A stretch of DNA of 8,481 bases from an uncultured Coriobacteriaceae bacterium (GCA_900554945.1 USJN01000049.1:1-8481); one strand, 5' to 3'; shown: positions 1 through 6,618, counted from the first letter of the stretch. Numbers and translations: made by a program. Notes: generated by a model not told the origin, from the letters alone.

Positions 1-39
1 CGGGCTTAACGCGTCGACGGAAATTGATTGATCTACCAT
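1..39 (-). CDS. N-terminal 13 codons of an unidentified gene, cut by window edge
   Basis: An ATG at 39-37 opens a frame with no stop to the window edge and reads MVDQSISVDALSP. A run of six G on the minus strand (44-49) lies 4 nt upstream and can serve as ribosome binding site. The gene lies directly downstream of tRNA-Sec in the same direction, with a 78-nt gap. Thirteen residues are too few to identify a family. Genes for selenocysteine synthesis or insertion (selA, selB, selD) often sit next to selC, so one of these is possible, but nothing in the visible residues shows it. Confidence 0.45.
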   Translation of the reverse strand, partial: MVDQSISVDALSP

Positions 40-56
40 AATTCCCCCCATTTCCT

Positions 57-88
57 GGAAAAGACAACAAGCACGCAAGCACCTTGCG
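57..88 (-). terminator. Candidate terminator downstream of tRNA-Sec
   Basis: On the minus strand CGCAAG (88-83), a GTG loop and CTTGCG (79-74) form a perfect 6-bp hairpin, starting 29 nt past the tRNA CCA end. It is followed by a U-rich but interrupted stretch, UGCUUGUUGUCUUUUCC. The stem is short and the U tract imperfect, so it may be a weak terminator or a tRNA 3'-processing structure. It also lies in the leader of the gene starting at 39. Confidence 0.35.
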
Positions 89-117
89 GCGCCGATCGCG
101 TCGTTTCATGGAAATAT

Positions 118-214
118 TGGCGGAGATGCGTGCGAATCGAACACACCCAAGACGTTCTGCGCGCCTCACAACGGCTTTGAAGGCCGCGGGGCCCACCAGG
201 ACCCATCCATCTCC
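118..214 (-). tRNA. selC: tRNA-Sec (UCA anticodon), selenocysteine-inserting tRNA
   Basis: The minus strand folds as a long selenocysteine tRNA of 97 nt with encoded CCA (120-118) and discriminator G at 121. The acceptor stem is GGAGATG (214-208) with CATCTCC (128-122). The D arm has a 6-bp stem, GGGTCC/GGGCCC (204-199/194-189), closed by a 4-nt TGGT loop, which is a tRNA-Sec hallmark. The anticodon stem is GCGGC/GCCGT around loop CTTCAAA, giving anticodon TCA (180-178), which reads UGA. The variable arm is long: a 6-bp stem (167-162/154-149) with a 7-nt loop. The T arm is GTGTG/CGCAC (146-142/134-130) with loop TTCGATT. The expected eighth acceptor pair would be G207 opposite G129, a mismatch. 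The tRNA is charged with serine, converted by SelA and delivered to in-frame UGA codons by SelB, so the host should make selenoproteins. It appears to be its own transcription unit, between a terminator at 291-319 and the hairpin at 74-88. Confidence 0.95.
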
Positions 215-241
215 AAGAAGAAAGCTTCCTAAAGCGCGACA

Positions 242-247
242 ATCATA
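242..247 (-). promoter_or_regulatory. Candidate -10 box of the tRNA-Sec promoter
   Basis: The minus strand reads TATGAT (247-242), five of six matches to TATAAT. It would start transcription about 20 nt before the mature tRNA 5' end at 214. No -35 hexamer is well placed: TTGCGC at 265-260 leaves only a 12-nt spacer. The call rests on the -10 match and on the terminator just upstream, which implies a fresh start here. Confidence 0.4.
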
Positions 248-290
248 CCGCATGCCCGCGCGCAACCCCCGACCCGTTGAGCAAAGGGCG

Positions 291-319
291 AAAAATCCCG
301 CCAATGACACCACGGCGGG
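291..319 (-). terminator. Intrinsic terminator upstream of tRNA-Sec
   Basis: On the minus strand CCCGCC (319-314), an 11-nt loop and GGCGGG (302-297) form a GC-only 6-bp stem followed at once by ATTTTT (296-291), the classic Rho-independent layout. It ends transcription arriving from the decayed sensor-kinase region and insulates tRNA-Sec. It may be the original terminator of that kinase gene. Confidence 0.7.
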
Positions 320-467
320 CGCAATTACGGGGGCACCTTAGCTACACAAGATATGCTTCCGTAATGCCGAACGGCACGAACATCGGCAAGGTCCCTACAA
401 AAGGCTCCGCAAGAAGCCGAAGCGGACAACACGAACATCAGCAGGCGAACGCAAAACGGGCAAAGCA
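320..467. other. Non-coding stretch with no recognisable gene
   Basis: This lies between the end of the kinase remnant and the terminator at 291-319. All three minus frames were read and none gives a recognisable histidine-kinase ATPase, receiver or other domain. The open frames that cross it have no family character. It is probably decayed sequence left where the rest of the kinase gene once was. Confidence 0.4.
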
Positions 468-1290
468 TTAGCGGCGGGCGATGGCGTGGCTCATGCGCGA
501 GAGGAACGCGGTTTTCGCACTGCTCGCGGCCTGAGCTTCCTGCTGCGCTTTGCGCGCGCGAAGCAGCGACCACGCAAGAATCGCCATGATGCCGACAAGC
601 ACCACGTCCACGCCGGCGACGAATGCCCCTTGATAAAGTCGGACGAACCGCACAAGGGTCGTTTCGGTTTCGCCGTAGGACTGCGCCGTGTAGGTGCCGG
701 CGGTGATGTTGTCCTGGGAATTCGCGATGCTCTTGTTCACGATGACGAGGCCAAGGAGTCGCTTTGGGCATATCCTTCCTGATCGGCGATCCAATAATCC
801 TTGGCAAACGGGAGGGCTACATCGATTTCCCCGCGCCCGAGCGCCGCTTCCAAATCGCTGTTTGAGGAATAAGCGCGCTCATTCACCGTGATGCCGAACC
901 GCTCGCGCATATCGCTCACGACGGCCGAAAGCGCACCTCCATCCGACCGTCCTTGCCGCGAAGCGAATAGGGACGCAGATCGTCCTGATAGCCGACGGTC
1001 ATGGTGTTGTCGCAGGACGCAATCCAGTCGCGCTCCCTGTCCGTAAGCGAGGAACTGCCGACGTTGATCACGGAATTGCGCGTCTTGATTTCATCGTTGT
1101 AGCGCGGATTCGACGTTAGGATCTGCGTCATCGCGGCATCGAGCTCGGCCATGATGTCGGGATGGCTCTTCGGCACCGTGAAATAATAGTCGCTCTCGCC
1201 CACATAGAACATCGGCATCGCATCGTCGGAAGAGAGCGTGTCGTTCATGATGATGGCGTCAACCGTGCGCCTTTGAGGGTAAGAAGCTAC
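468..1290 (-). pseudogene. Remnant of a BvgS-like sensor histidine kinase (solute-binding domain, membrane segment, partial H-box)
   Basis: Three overlapping frames add up to one decayed protein. From about 1290 to 940 it reads like the second lobe of a periplasmic solute-binding domain (PFAVASY, then TVDAIIMNDTL, and later TMTVGYQDDLRPYSL). Near 934-941 the homology moves to another frame, as if one base had been lost, and continues through ALSAVVSDMRERFGITV and GRGEIDVALPFA. Near 750-758 a second one-base shift leads to LVIVNKSIANSQDN, then one hydrophobic segment (about 626-561) and a charged, Ala/Gln-rich linker. The last recognisable motif is FLSRMSH, the H-box start with the phospho-accepting His at 488-486, followed by AIARR and a stop at about 468-470 where a family member would continue with the rest of the DHp and ATPase domains. 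There is no signal peptide or full N-terminus. The kinase cannot be functional as written. Single-base sequencing errors could explain the two shifts but not the truncation at both ends. Confidence 0.75.
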
Positions 1291-1321
1291 GGCGAAGGGC
1301 GTCCCTTTAGCGCCCCTCGCC
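1291..1321 (-). terminator. Candidate terminator of the 2-oxoacid oxidoreductase operon
   Basis: It lies 13 nt past the korC stop. On the minus strand an 11-bp stem, GGCGAGGGGCG (1321-1311) with CGCCCTTCGCC (1301-1291), closes a 9-nt loop. One pair is G-U on the minus strand but A-C on the plus strand, so the structure suits an RNA transcribed leftward. The following sequence, GUAGCUUCUUACC, is only weakly U-rich, so it may terminate inefficiently or act as a 3'-stabilising hairpin. Confidence 0.55.
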
Positions 1322-1334
1322 GCGCACGCTGCCC

Positions 1335-1883
1335 TTACGCCTCGATACCGAGCGAGAGGGCCTGCTTGTTCTTATCGAGCATCGCAGCTTTGCGCGCGGG
1401 AACGCACTTCTCGATCGCCGCCGTGAGCACCTCGGGATCGCAGAAGGGGTCCGCCGCAAAGAGAGCGCCCACCAGCACGATATTGCCCAAACCCTTAAGC
1501 CCCGCCTTCTCAGCGATATCGGCGGCGGGAATGGCCTTCACCGTGACATCGCTGCGCTCGGGAATGTTCTGCACGAGCGTGGAGTCGGCGATGACAAGAC
1601 CGCCGGGAACGACCGCGTCGATGAACTTGTCGAGCGAGGGTTGGTTCATCGCGATGAGGACATCGGGCGCCGTGATGAGCGGGCTGCCGATGGGGTCTGC
1701 CGCCAAGCTGACGCTGCAGTTCGCGGTGCCGCCGCGCATTTCAGGGCCGTAGGAAGGCAGCCACGAAACCTCGCGGTTACCGATAAGCCCGGTATAGGCG
1801 ATGACCTTGCCGGCAAAGAGCACGCCCTGCCCGCCGAAACCGGCGAGCACGATCTTGCGATCGGGATACGTCGTCTCAGCCAT
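1335..1883 (-). CDS. korC: 2-oxoacid:ferredoxin oxidoreductase, gamma subunit
   Basis: This 182-residue protein is the usual length of the free gamma subunit of KorABC/VorABC enzymes. It opens with a beta strand and the glycine-rich GFGGQG (residues 15-20). It carries the family hallmark SYGPEMRGGTANC (44-56), which helps form the CoA-side region of the active complex. The subunit works with the alpha and beta chains to interconvert a 2-oxoacid + CoA and acyl-CoA + CO2, passing electrons to ferredoxin in the cytoplasm. Its ATG shares one base with the korB stop (TAATG at 1885-1881), with a GGGGG ribosome binding site just upstream, so translation is probably coupled. It is the last gene of the cluster. 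The subunit assignment is secure; the substrate is not known. Confidence 0.93.
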   Translation of the reverse strand: MAETTYPDRKIVLAGFGGQGVLFAGKVIAYTGLIGNREVSWLPSYGPEMRGGTANCSVSLAADPIGSPLITAPDVLIAMNQPSLDKFIDAVVPGGLVIADSTLVQNIPERSDVTVKAIPAADIAEKAGLKGLGNIVLVGALFAADPFCDPEVLTAAIEKCVPARKAAMLDKNKQALSLGIEA

Positions 1884-2722
1884 TAGTTGCCCCCTTCCGA
1901 CTTCTCAGGATGGGCGATGGGGCACGCCGCCGAGCGCGCCGACGCCGCCTCAGCCGCGTTCGCATACCCATCAGCGACGACATCGCGATAGACGCCGAGC
2001 GGATAGTACGGCAGCATGTTCTCGCGCATCCATTCGAAGGCCTCTTGCGGCGTCAATCCCCAGTTCGTAGGGCAGGTGGAAACGACCTCGATGAACGAGT
2101 AGCCCACGCCGTCGATTTGGTACTGGAACGCCTTCTTGATGGCGTTTTTCGCCTTGCAGATGTTCTTCTTGCAATCGACAGTAACGCGCTCGATGTACGC
2201 CGGGCCGTCGAGCGTGCTTAAAAGCTCGCACACGCGCACGGGATAGCCCGCCTTCGAAACATCGCGTCCATAGGGGCTCGTCTGCGTGACCTGGTTCGGA
2301 AGGCTCGTCGGCGCCATCTGACCGCCCGTCATGCCGTAGATCGCGTTATTGATGAAGATGACGGTGATGTGCTCGCCGCGCGTCGCCGCATGGACGGTCT
2401 CGGCCATGCCGATCGAGGCGAGGTCGCCGTCGCCCTGATAAGCGAAGACCACGTGGTCGGGCAGGACGCGCTTCACACCGGTCGCCACCGCGGGAGCGCG
2501 GCCGTGAGCAGCTTCGATCATATCGCAACCGAAGAAATCATAGGACATGACCGAGCAACCGACAGGCGCGACGCCTACGGTCTGGCCCTCGATATCGAGC
2601 TCGTCCATGGTCTCGCACACGAGGCGATGGACGATGCCGTGCGTGCACCCCGGGCAATAGTTGGTCACCACCGGCAACAGGGAATGCGGGCGGGAAAACA
2701 CGAGCTTCTCGTCTTGTGCCAT
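1883..2722 (-). CDS. korB: 2-oxoacid:ferredoxin oxidoreductase, beta subunit (thiamine-pyrophosphate binding)
   Basis: This 279-residue catalytic subunit carries the thiamine pyrophosphate site. The TPP/Mg motif starts at GDGD (residues 97-100) and ends at NN (125-126), followed by IYGMTGGQ. Near the N-terminus, YCPGC (22-26) and later cysteines (C56, C66) match the cysteine positions of this family, some of which hold a 4Fe-4S cluster. TPP attacks the 2-oxoacid, releases CO2 and passes electrons to the ferredoxin subunit. The last 25 or so residues are an Ala-rich, probably flexible tail. The start ATG overlaps the vorB stop by one base (TAATG), and a purine-rich GGGAGGGG ribosome binding site lies inside the end of vorB. 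Substrate class (branched-chain, 2-oxoglutarate or aryl) cannot be told from these motifs. Confidence 0.95.
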   Translation of the reverse strand: MAQDEKLVFSRPHSLLPVVTNYCPGCTHGIVHRLVCETMDELDIEGQTVGVAPVGCSVMSYDFFGCDMIEAAHGRAPAVATGVKRVLPDHVVFAYQGDGDLASIGMAETVHAATRGEHITVIFINNAIYGMTGGQMAPTSLPNQVTQTSPYGRDVSKAGYPVRVCELLSTLDGPAYIERVTVDCKKNICKAKNAIKKAFQYQIDGVGYSFIEVVSTCPTNWGLTPQEAFEWMRENMLPYYPLGVYRDVVADGYANAAEAASARSAACPIAHPEKSEGGN

Positions 2723-3789
2723 TAGAGAACCCCTCCCCTCTTCGCAGAATCCTTGATAGCGGAAAGCACCTCTTCAGGCGTCGGGATGACGCCGCCGGTA
2801 CGGCCGTAGAAGTCAACGGCCGCGCGCCCGTTCACCGCGAGGCGCACATCGTCGACCATCTGTCCCATGTTCATCTCAACCGACAGGAACACCTTCGCAT
2901 GCGAGAGCGCGTCTTCGATTGCCTTCGTCGGAAACGGCCACAACGTGATCGGACGAAGGAGACCAACTTTGATACCCTCCTCGCGCGCGGCGACGACCGC
3001 ACTTCTCGCAACGCGGCTCGATGCGCCGAACGCGACGACGACGATTTCCGCATCATCGAGCATGAAGGCTTCTGCGCGCTGCTCCTTCTCGCGAATAACC
3101 TCGTAGCGCTCGAAGCGCTCTATGTTGAGCTTCTCGAGGGCGTCGGCGGTCAGATAAAGCGAGTTCACGATGTTGTGGGCGCGCTTGCCCTTATGACCCG
3201 TCGTTGCCCAGGGCTTCTCGGGGAGGCTCTCCTTGGGCTCCGGCAAAACGACCGGCTCCATCATCTGGCCCAACATGCCGTCGACAAGCACCATAACAGG
3301 CGTGCGGTACTCGTCGGCCAAATCGAAGGCGCGGTAGACGCAGTCGGCCATCTCCTGCACCGTCGAGGGCGCAAGCACGGGCATGAAGAAGTCGCCGTGC
3401 CCCGTCGCGCGCGTGGCCTGCCAATAGTCGGATTGGGAAGGCTGGATGCCGCCGAGGCCCGGACCCCCTCGCTGCACGTTGATGATGACGCCCGGCAGAT
3501 CAGAGCCTGCCATGTACGAGATGCCCTCGCCTTTAAGCGAGATCCCGGGGCTCGACGAGGACGTCATCGCACGAGCGCCGGCGGACGCGGCGCCATACAC
3601 CATGTTGATGGCCGCGATCTCGCTTTCAGCCTGCAGATACGTCCCGCCAATCTTCGGCATGCGCTTGGACATGTAGGCCGCAAGCTCGGTCTGCGGCGTG
3701 ATGGGATAGCCGAAGAAGAAACGGCACCCAGCGCGCAACGCACTTTCTGCGAGCGCCTCGTTTCCCTTCATGAGAACCTTTTCAGCCAT
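2722..3789 (-). CDS. vorB: 2-oxoacid:ferredoxin oxidoreductase, alpha subunit (VorB-type)
   Basis: This 355-residue protein closely resembles subunits annotated as 3-methyl-2-oxobutanoate dehydrogenase VorB, also named KorA/PorA-like. Visible family motifs are GYPITPQTEL (residues 27-36), QAESEIAAINM (53-63), TSSSSPG (76-82) and QRGGPGLGG (106-114). The N-terminal half forms the pyrimidine-binding domain that completes the TPP site with the beta subunit; the C-terminal half is the transketolase C-terminal-like domain. A strong GGAGGTGA ribosome binding site covers the last codons of the ferredoxin gene 6 nt before the ATG, which fixes the start and suggests coupled translation. The VorB label points to branched-chain 2-oxoacids, but names in this family predict substrates poorly; the neighbouring acyl-CoA synthetase is weak support for a short or branched acyl group. 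Confidence 0.94.
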   Translation of the reverse strand: MAEKVLMKGNEALAESALRAGCRFFFGYPITPQTELAAYMSKRMPKIGGTYLQAESEIAAINMVYGAASAGARAMTSSSSPGISLKGEGISYMAGSDLPGVIINVQRGGPGLGGIQPSQSDYWQATRATGHGDFFMPVLAPSTVQEMADCVYRAFDLADEYRTPVMVLVDGMLGQMMEPVVLPEPKESLPEKPWATTGHKGKRAHNIVNSLYLTADALEKLNIERFERYEVIREKEQRAEAFMLDDAEIVVVAFGASSRVARSAVVAAREEGIKVGLLRPITLWPFPTKAIEDALSHAKVFLSVEMNMGQMVDDVRLAVNGRAAVDFYGRTGGVIPTPEEVLSAIKDSAKRGGVL

Positions 3790-3792
3790 AAC

Positions 3793-3999
3793 TCACCTCC
3801 AAACCGAGATGGCGACGTCGGGGCACATGACCGCGCATGAGCAGCACCCCGTGCATTTTGACAGATCGATGCAGTGCGCAGGATGATAGCCCTTGGCCGT
3901 TATCCTCTCCTGATCGAGTTCGATGATGTGGGTCGGGCACGCATCCACGCAAAGGCCGCAGCCCTTGCAGAAGCCCTCGTCCACGCTGATTCTTGCCAT
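3793..3999 (-). CDS. 2[4Fe-4S] ferredoxin subunit of the 2-oxoacid oxidoreductase (delta/KorD-like)
   Basis: This 68-residue protein has two complete CxxCxxCxxxCP motifs: C11, C14, C17, C21 and C49, C52, C55, C59, each followed by proline, the standard bacterial 8Fe ferredoxin fold. Between them is a spacer of about 27 residues, longer than in clostridial ferredoxin and typical of the delta subunits of Por/Vor/Kor enzymes. It should carry electrons between the TPP subunit and a soluble ferredoxin. It lies 28 nt after the P-loop ATPase gene and 3 nt before vorB. Its UGA stop is in the same frame as vorB, separated from the vorB ATG by one codon. The ribosome binding site is a G-rich AGAGGGCGGGGG somewhat far from the ATG, so it may be translated at a different level from its neighbours. 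Confidence 0.93.
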   Translation of the reverse strand: MARISVDEGFCKGCGLCVDACPTHIIELDQERITAKGYHPAHCIDLSKCTGCCSCAVMCPDVAISVWR

Positions 4000-4027
4000 T
4001 TGACGTTAACCCCCGCCCTCTTGACTA

Positions 4028-4759
4028 TCAGTTACTCCACGGCGTTTGCCGATAGGGAACTATTTCGTAGAGCGCCACGTCGGCGCCCTCTTGGGAAAGC
4101 CGCTCCCTCGCCGCGTCCGCACAAGATGCGGGAACGCAGACGGCAGCAAGCGGCAGACCCGACGCACATGCCACTTCGCGGGCAAACGGCAGCGACTCGG
4201 AAATCGCATCTTCGTCGGTGTCGCCCATGAGATGGGAGTTCGCGACGATTGCCGTCGCACGAAGGCGCGATGCGCGCTCGATTTCGTAGAGCACTTCGCA
4301 CGCTTCGCGCGGATTGCGGGTAAGCGCTCGGAAGCGATTCACGACATACCACATCTCGTAAGGTGCCGAAGCGATCGTGCGCGAAAAACGCCCGAGCGCC
4401 GCCGCACCCGCGTCGTCGCCGCCGACATCGATGACGCACAGCTCGCCCGCGTCGGAGCTCGCGCGTTCGATCGCGGGAGCGACCGCGCCGGTGAGCGCCG
4501 GCATGTCGATGTTGCAGTCGGGGCCGGCATAGACCGGCGTTATCACCGAGATGCCCGCCGCCCGAAGCGATTGTGCCTGGTCACTCGACCTGAAGTAGGG
4601 ATTCACCACATCGAGGTCGACAAGCGTGACGTGTTTTCCCGCGCAGGCGGCATCCTTTACGAGCGAAAGCGAAAGCGCCGTCTTCCCCACACCGTAGTGG
4701 CCGCACACGACAAGCACGCCGCCCAGCTGCGAAGCATCGAAGTCGCGAACCTGCGCCAT
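4028..4759 (-). CDS. P-loop ATPase of the SIMIBI (ParA/CooC/CobB-like) type, role unknown
   Basis: This 243-residue cytoplasmic protein starts with a P-loop GHYGVGKT (residues 20-27). A switch-like segment follows, LVDLDVVNPYFRSSD (46-60), then a Walker-B-like CVIDVGGDD (108-116) and an ANSHLMGDT loop (173-181) where related NTPases read the base. The signature lysine at the front of the MinD/ParA P-loop (KGGxGKT) is replaced by His21, so it is not a normal ParA/MinD. There is no amphipathic membrane-targeting tail and no signal peptide. It is 1 nt after the acyl-CoA synthetase and 28 nt before the ferredoxin, so it is almost certainly co-expressed with the oxidoreductase. By analogy with CooC or Mrp/NBP35 it could load metal clusters or act as a maturation or activation factor, but that is inference only; no metal-binding cysteine pair is obvious. 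The gene ends in a double stop, TGA TAG. Confidence 0.85.
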   Translation of the reverse strand: MAQVRDFDASQLGGVLVVCGHYGVGKTALSLSLVKDAACAGKHVTLVDLDVVNPYFRSSDQAQSLRAAGISVITPVYAGPDCNIDMPALTGAVAPAIERASSDAGELCVIDVGGDDAGAAALGRFSRTIASAPYEMWYVVNRFRALTRNPREACEVLYEIERASRLRATAIVANSHLMGDTDEDAISESLPFAREVACASGLPLAAVCVPASCADAARERLSQEGADVALYEIVPYRQTPWSN

Positions 4760-4760
4760 G

Positions 4761-6548
4761 CTAGATAAGGCCCTCGGGAAGCTTCGGCGACTTCAAGTCC
4801 GCCCCATCCTTCTGCCTGATGGCGACGCGGCGGATCTTGCCGTTCACGGTCTTCGGCAGCGCGTCGACATATTCGACGATGCGCGGGTATTTATAAGGAG
4901 CCGTACGATGCTTCACCCATGCCTGCAGCTCGCGGGTCAGCTCGTCGGAGCCCTTAAAGCCATCGGCAAGCACGACCGTCGCCTTGACGGCGAAGCCACG
5001 AACGGGATCGGGCACGCCAGTGACAGCGCACTCGCGCACCGCCTCGTGCTCGAGCAGCTCGCTTTCGATCTCGAAGGGCCCGATGCGGTAGCCAGACGAC
5101 TTGATGACGTCGTCGTTTCGGCCGACGTACCAGAAGTAGCCGTCCTCGTCGACCCAAGCGGTGTCGCCCGTGTGGTACCAGCCGTCGTAAATCGCGTTCG
5201 CCGTCTTTTCGGGGTCGCGATAGTATTCCATCATGATGCCCGCGGGACGCGGCTCCATGCAGATGCATATCTCACCGGTCTCGCCGGTGTTGCAGCGCGA
5301 GCCGTCGTCGCGCTGGATCTCGACGTTGTAGAGCGGCACGGGCTTGCCCATCGAACCGGAACGCGGCGTCGAGTGCTTGAGGTTGGCAATGGTAAGCGGC
5401 GTCTCCGTCTGCCCGAAGCCCTCGTAGATCGTAAGCCCCGTGTGCTCTTTCCAGAAGTTGAACAAATCGGGGTTGAGCGCCTCGCCCGCGGTCGTCGAGT
5501 ACTGAAGCGACGAGAGGTCGTAGGCGTCGAAGTTCTCCGACATCATGAGACGGTACATCGTCGGCGGGCAGCACAAGGACGTGACCTGGTACTTCGAGAT
5601 AAGCGAGAGAATCTCGCCCGCGTTGAAGCGGTCGAAATCGTACGTGAGGACACAGGCCTCCATGAGCCACTGCCCGTAGTATTTGCCCCAGACGGCCTTG
5701 CCCCAGCCCGTGTCGGCGATGGTGAAGTGAACGCCGTCGGGCTGCACGTTGTGCCAATGCTTGGCGGTGATGAGGTGCGCAACGGCGTAACCAGAGTTGT
5801 GAAGCACCATCTTCGGATTGCCGGACGTACCAGACGAGAAGTACATGAGCATGGGCTCGGCAGCTACCGTGTCGCGACGCTCGAAGACCTCGCTCGCCGC
5901 GCGGACGCCGCTGTTGAAGTCGACCCAACCCTCGCGCTCGATGGGCGCTGCGCAGATGCCCTCCTCGCCGGAAAGCGCCGAACCGACCGTGCCCGCAACG
6001 GCGATGAGGTTTCCATCCTCGTCGCGGCGGGTCAGACCACCACCCGCGCCGTTCACGAGAATGCGAGAAGTGACCGTGGGGCACTCAGCGATGACATTGT
6101 CGGCAATCTGGGCAATGTCCCCAACGGAGGTGCAGATGATAGAGCTGATGGAGGCGCCGTTTAAGCGGTATTCCAGATCGTGCTCCTTCAACATGAAGGT
6201 CGCGGGAACCATGACCGCGCCGATCTTTGCCAACGCCGTCGCGACGAACCAGAACTGGTAGTGGCGGCGCAGCACGACAAGGACGTAATCGCCGCGCTTG
6301 ATACCTTGATCGACCAGGAAGTTCGCCGTCTTGTCGGACCAGCGCTTCATGTCCGCGAACGTGAAGATGTGCTCCTCGCCCTCGGGATTGCACCAAATCA
6401 TCGCGCGGCGGTCGGGGTCGTTCACCGCGATGTCGTCGACGACGTCGTAGCCGAAGTTGAAGTTGTCGGGATAATGGACGCTGAACGTCTCGAGCTGCCC
6501 ATCGGGAGCGTAGGTCTCGTCAACGTAGCGCAGATTGATATTCCTCAT
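4761..6548 (-). CDS. AMP-forming acyl-CoA synthetase (medium/branched-chain type)
   Basis: This 595-residue member of the ANL adenylating superfamily should make acyl-CoA from a carboxylic acid, ATP and CoA, releasing AMP and pyrophosphate. The core motifs are in order: P-loop-like YFSSGTSGNPKMV (residues 236-248), YEGFGQTET (375-383), YHTGD (458-462) with the ribose-binding Asp, hinge and C-terminal-domain motif GRNDDVIKSSGYRI (476-489), and PKTVNGKIRR (565-574) with the catalytic Lys571. The segment GWGKAVWGKYYGQWL (281-295) is typical of medium-chain (MACS/ACSM-like) enzymes, not acetyl-CoA synthetase. The catalytic lysine could be controlled by reversible acetylation as in its relatives; no acetyltransferase is nearby. 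It follows the regulator after a 99-nt structured leader and precedes the ATPase by 1 nt. The nearest SD-like element, AGAGG, is 12 nt from the ATG, which is long. The acid it uses cannot be read from the sequence. Confidence 0.93.
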   Translation of the reverse strand: MRNINLRYVDETYAPDGQLETFSVHYPDNFNFGYDVVDDIAVNDPDRRAMIWCNPEGEEHIFTFADMKRWSDKTANFLVDQGIKRGDYVLVVLRRHYQFWFVATALAKIGAVMVPATFMLKEHDLEYRLNGASISSIICTSVGDIAQIADNVIAECPTVTSRILVNGAGGGLTRRDEDGNLIAVAGTVGSALSGEEGICAAPIEREGWVDFNSGVRAASEVFERRDTVAAEPMLMYFSSGTSGNPKMVLHNSGYAVAHLITAKHWHNVQPDGVHFTIADTGWGKAVWGKYYGQWLMEACVLTYDFDRFNAGEILSLISKYQVTSLCCPPTMYRLMMSENFDAYDLSSLQYSTTAGEALNPDLFNFWKEHTGLTIYEGFGQTETPLTIANLKHSTPRSGSMGKPVPLYNVEIQRDDGSRCNTGETGEICICMEPRPAGIMMEYYRDPEKTANAIYDGWYHTGDTAWVDEDGYFWYVGRNDDVIKSSGYRIGPFEIESELLEHEAVRECAVTGVPDPVRGFAVKATVVLADGFKGSDELTRELQAWVKHRTAPYKYPRIVEYVDALPKTVNGKIRRVAIRQKDGADLKSPKLPEGLI

Positions 6549-6560
6549 GGGATAAAAGAA

Positions 6561-6596
6561 CCTCTTTCAGTGCAAGCGGGGCAAAACACCCCTGAA
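6561..6596 (-). promoter_or_regulatory. Leader hairpin next to the acyl-CoA synthetase ribosome binding site
   Basis: On the minus strand TTCAG (6596-6592) pairs with CTGAA (6570-6566), and inside it a G run (6592-6589) faces CCCC (6580-6577 region). One foot of the stem abuts the SD-like AGAGG at 6565-6561. This could affect translation of the synthetase, or be chance in a GC-rich leader. Confidence 0.3.
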
Positions 6597-6618
6597 GTCT
6601 CGTAGGAACCGAAGGGAT

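Noticed and set aside
84..341. Plus-strand open frame over the tRNA region
   Set aside because: It runs antisense through tRNA-Sec and a terminator; the Arg/Pro-rich translation looks like non-coding sequence.
325..807. 160-codon minus-strand frame over the kinase remnant
   Set aside because: Most of it overlaps the frame with the membrane segment and H-box; its own translation has no domain features.
737..1248. Selenocysteine or readthrough at UGA as the explanation for the broken kinase gene
   Set aside because: Continuing in the same frame past each UGA gives no homology; the recognisable protein continues in a different frame, so the breaks are frameshifts and not recoded stops.
118..1334. 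Integrated element at the tRNA-Sec gene
   Set aside because: No integrase, no direct repeat of the tRNA 3' end and no mobile gene was seen; simple gene decay explains the region.
2716..3840. A 374-codon open frame on the plus strand
   Set aside because: It is antisense to vorB, which has clear family motifs, and has no recognisable domain or ribosome binding site.
4758..6164. A 468-codon open frame on the plus strand
   Set aside because: It is antisense to the acyl-CoA synthetase, whose full set of adenylation motifs is intact. The translation is rich in Arg, Val, His and Asp with no domain character, as expected for the opposite strand of a GC-rich gene.
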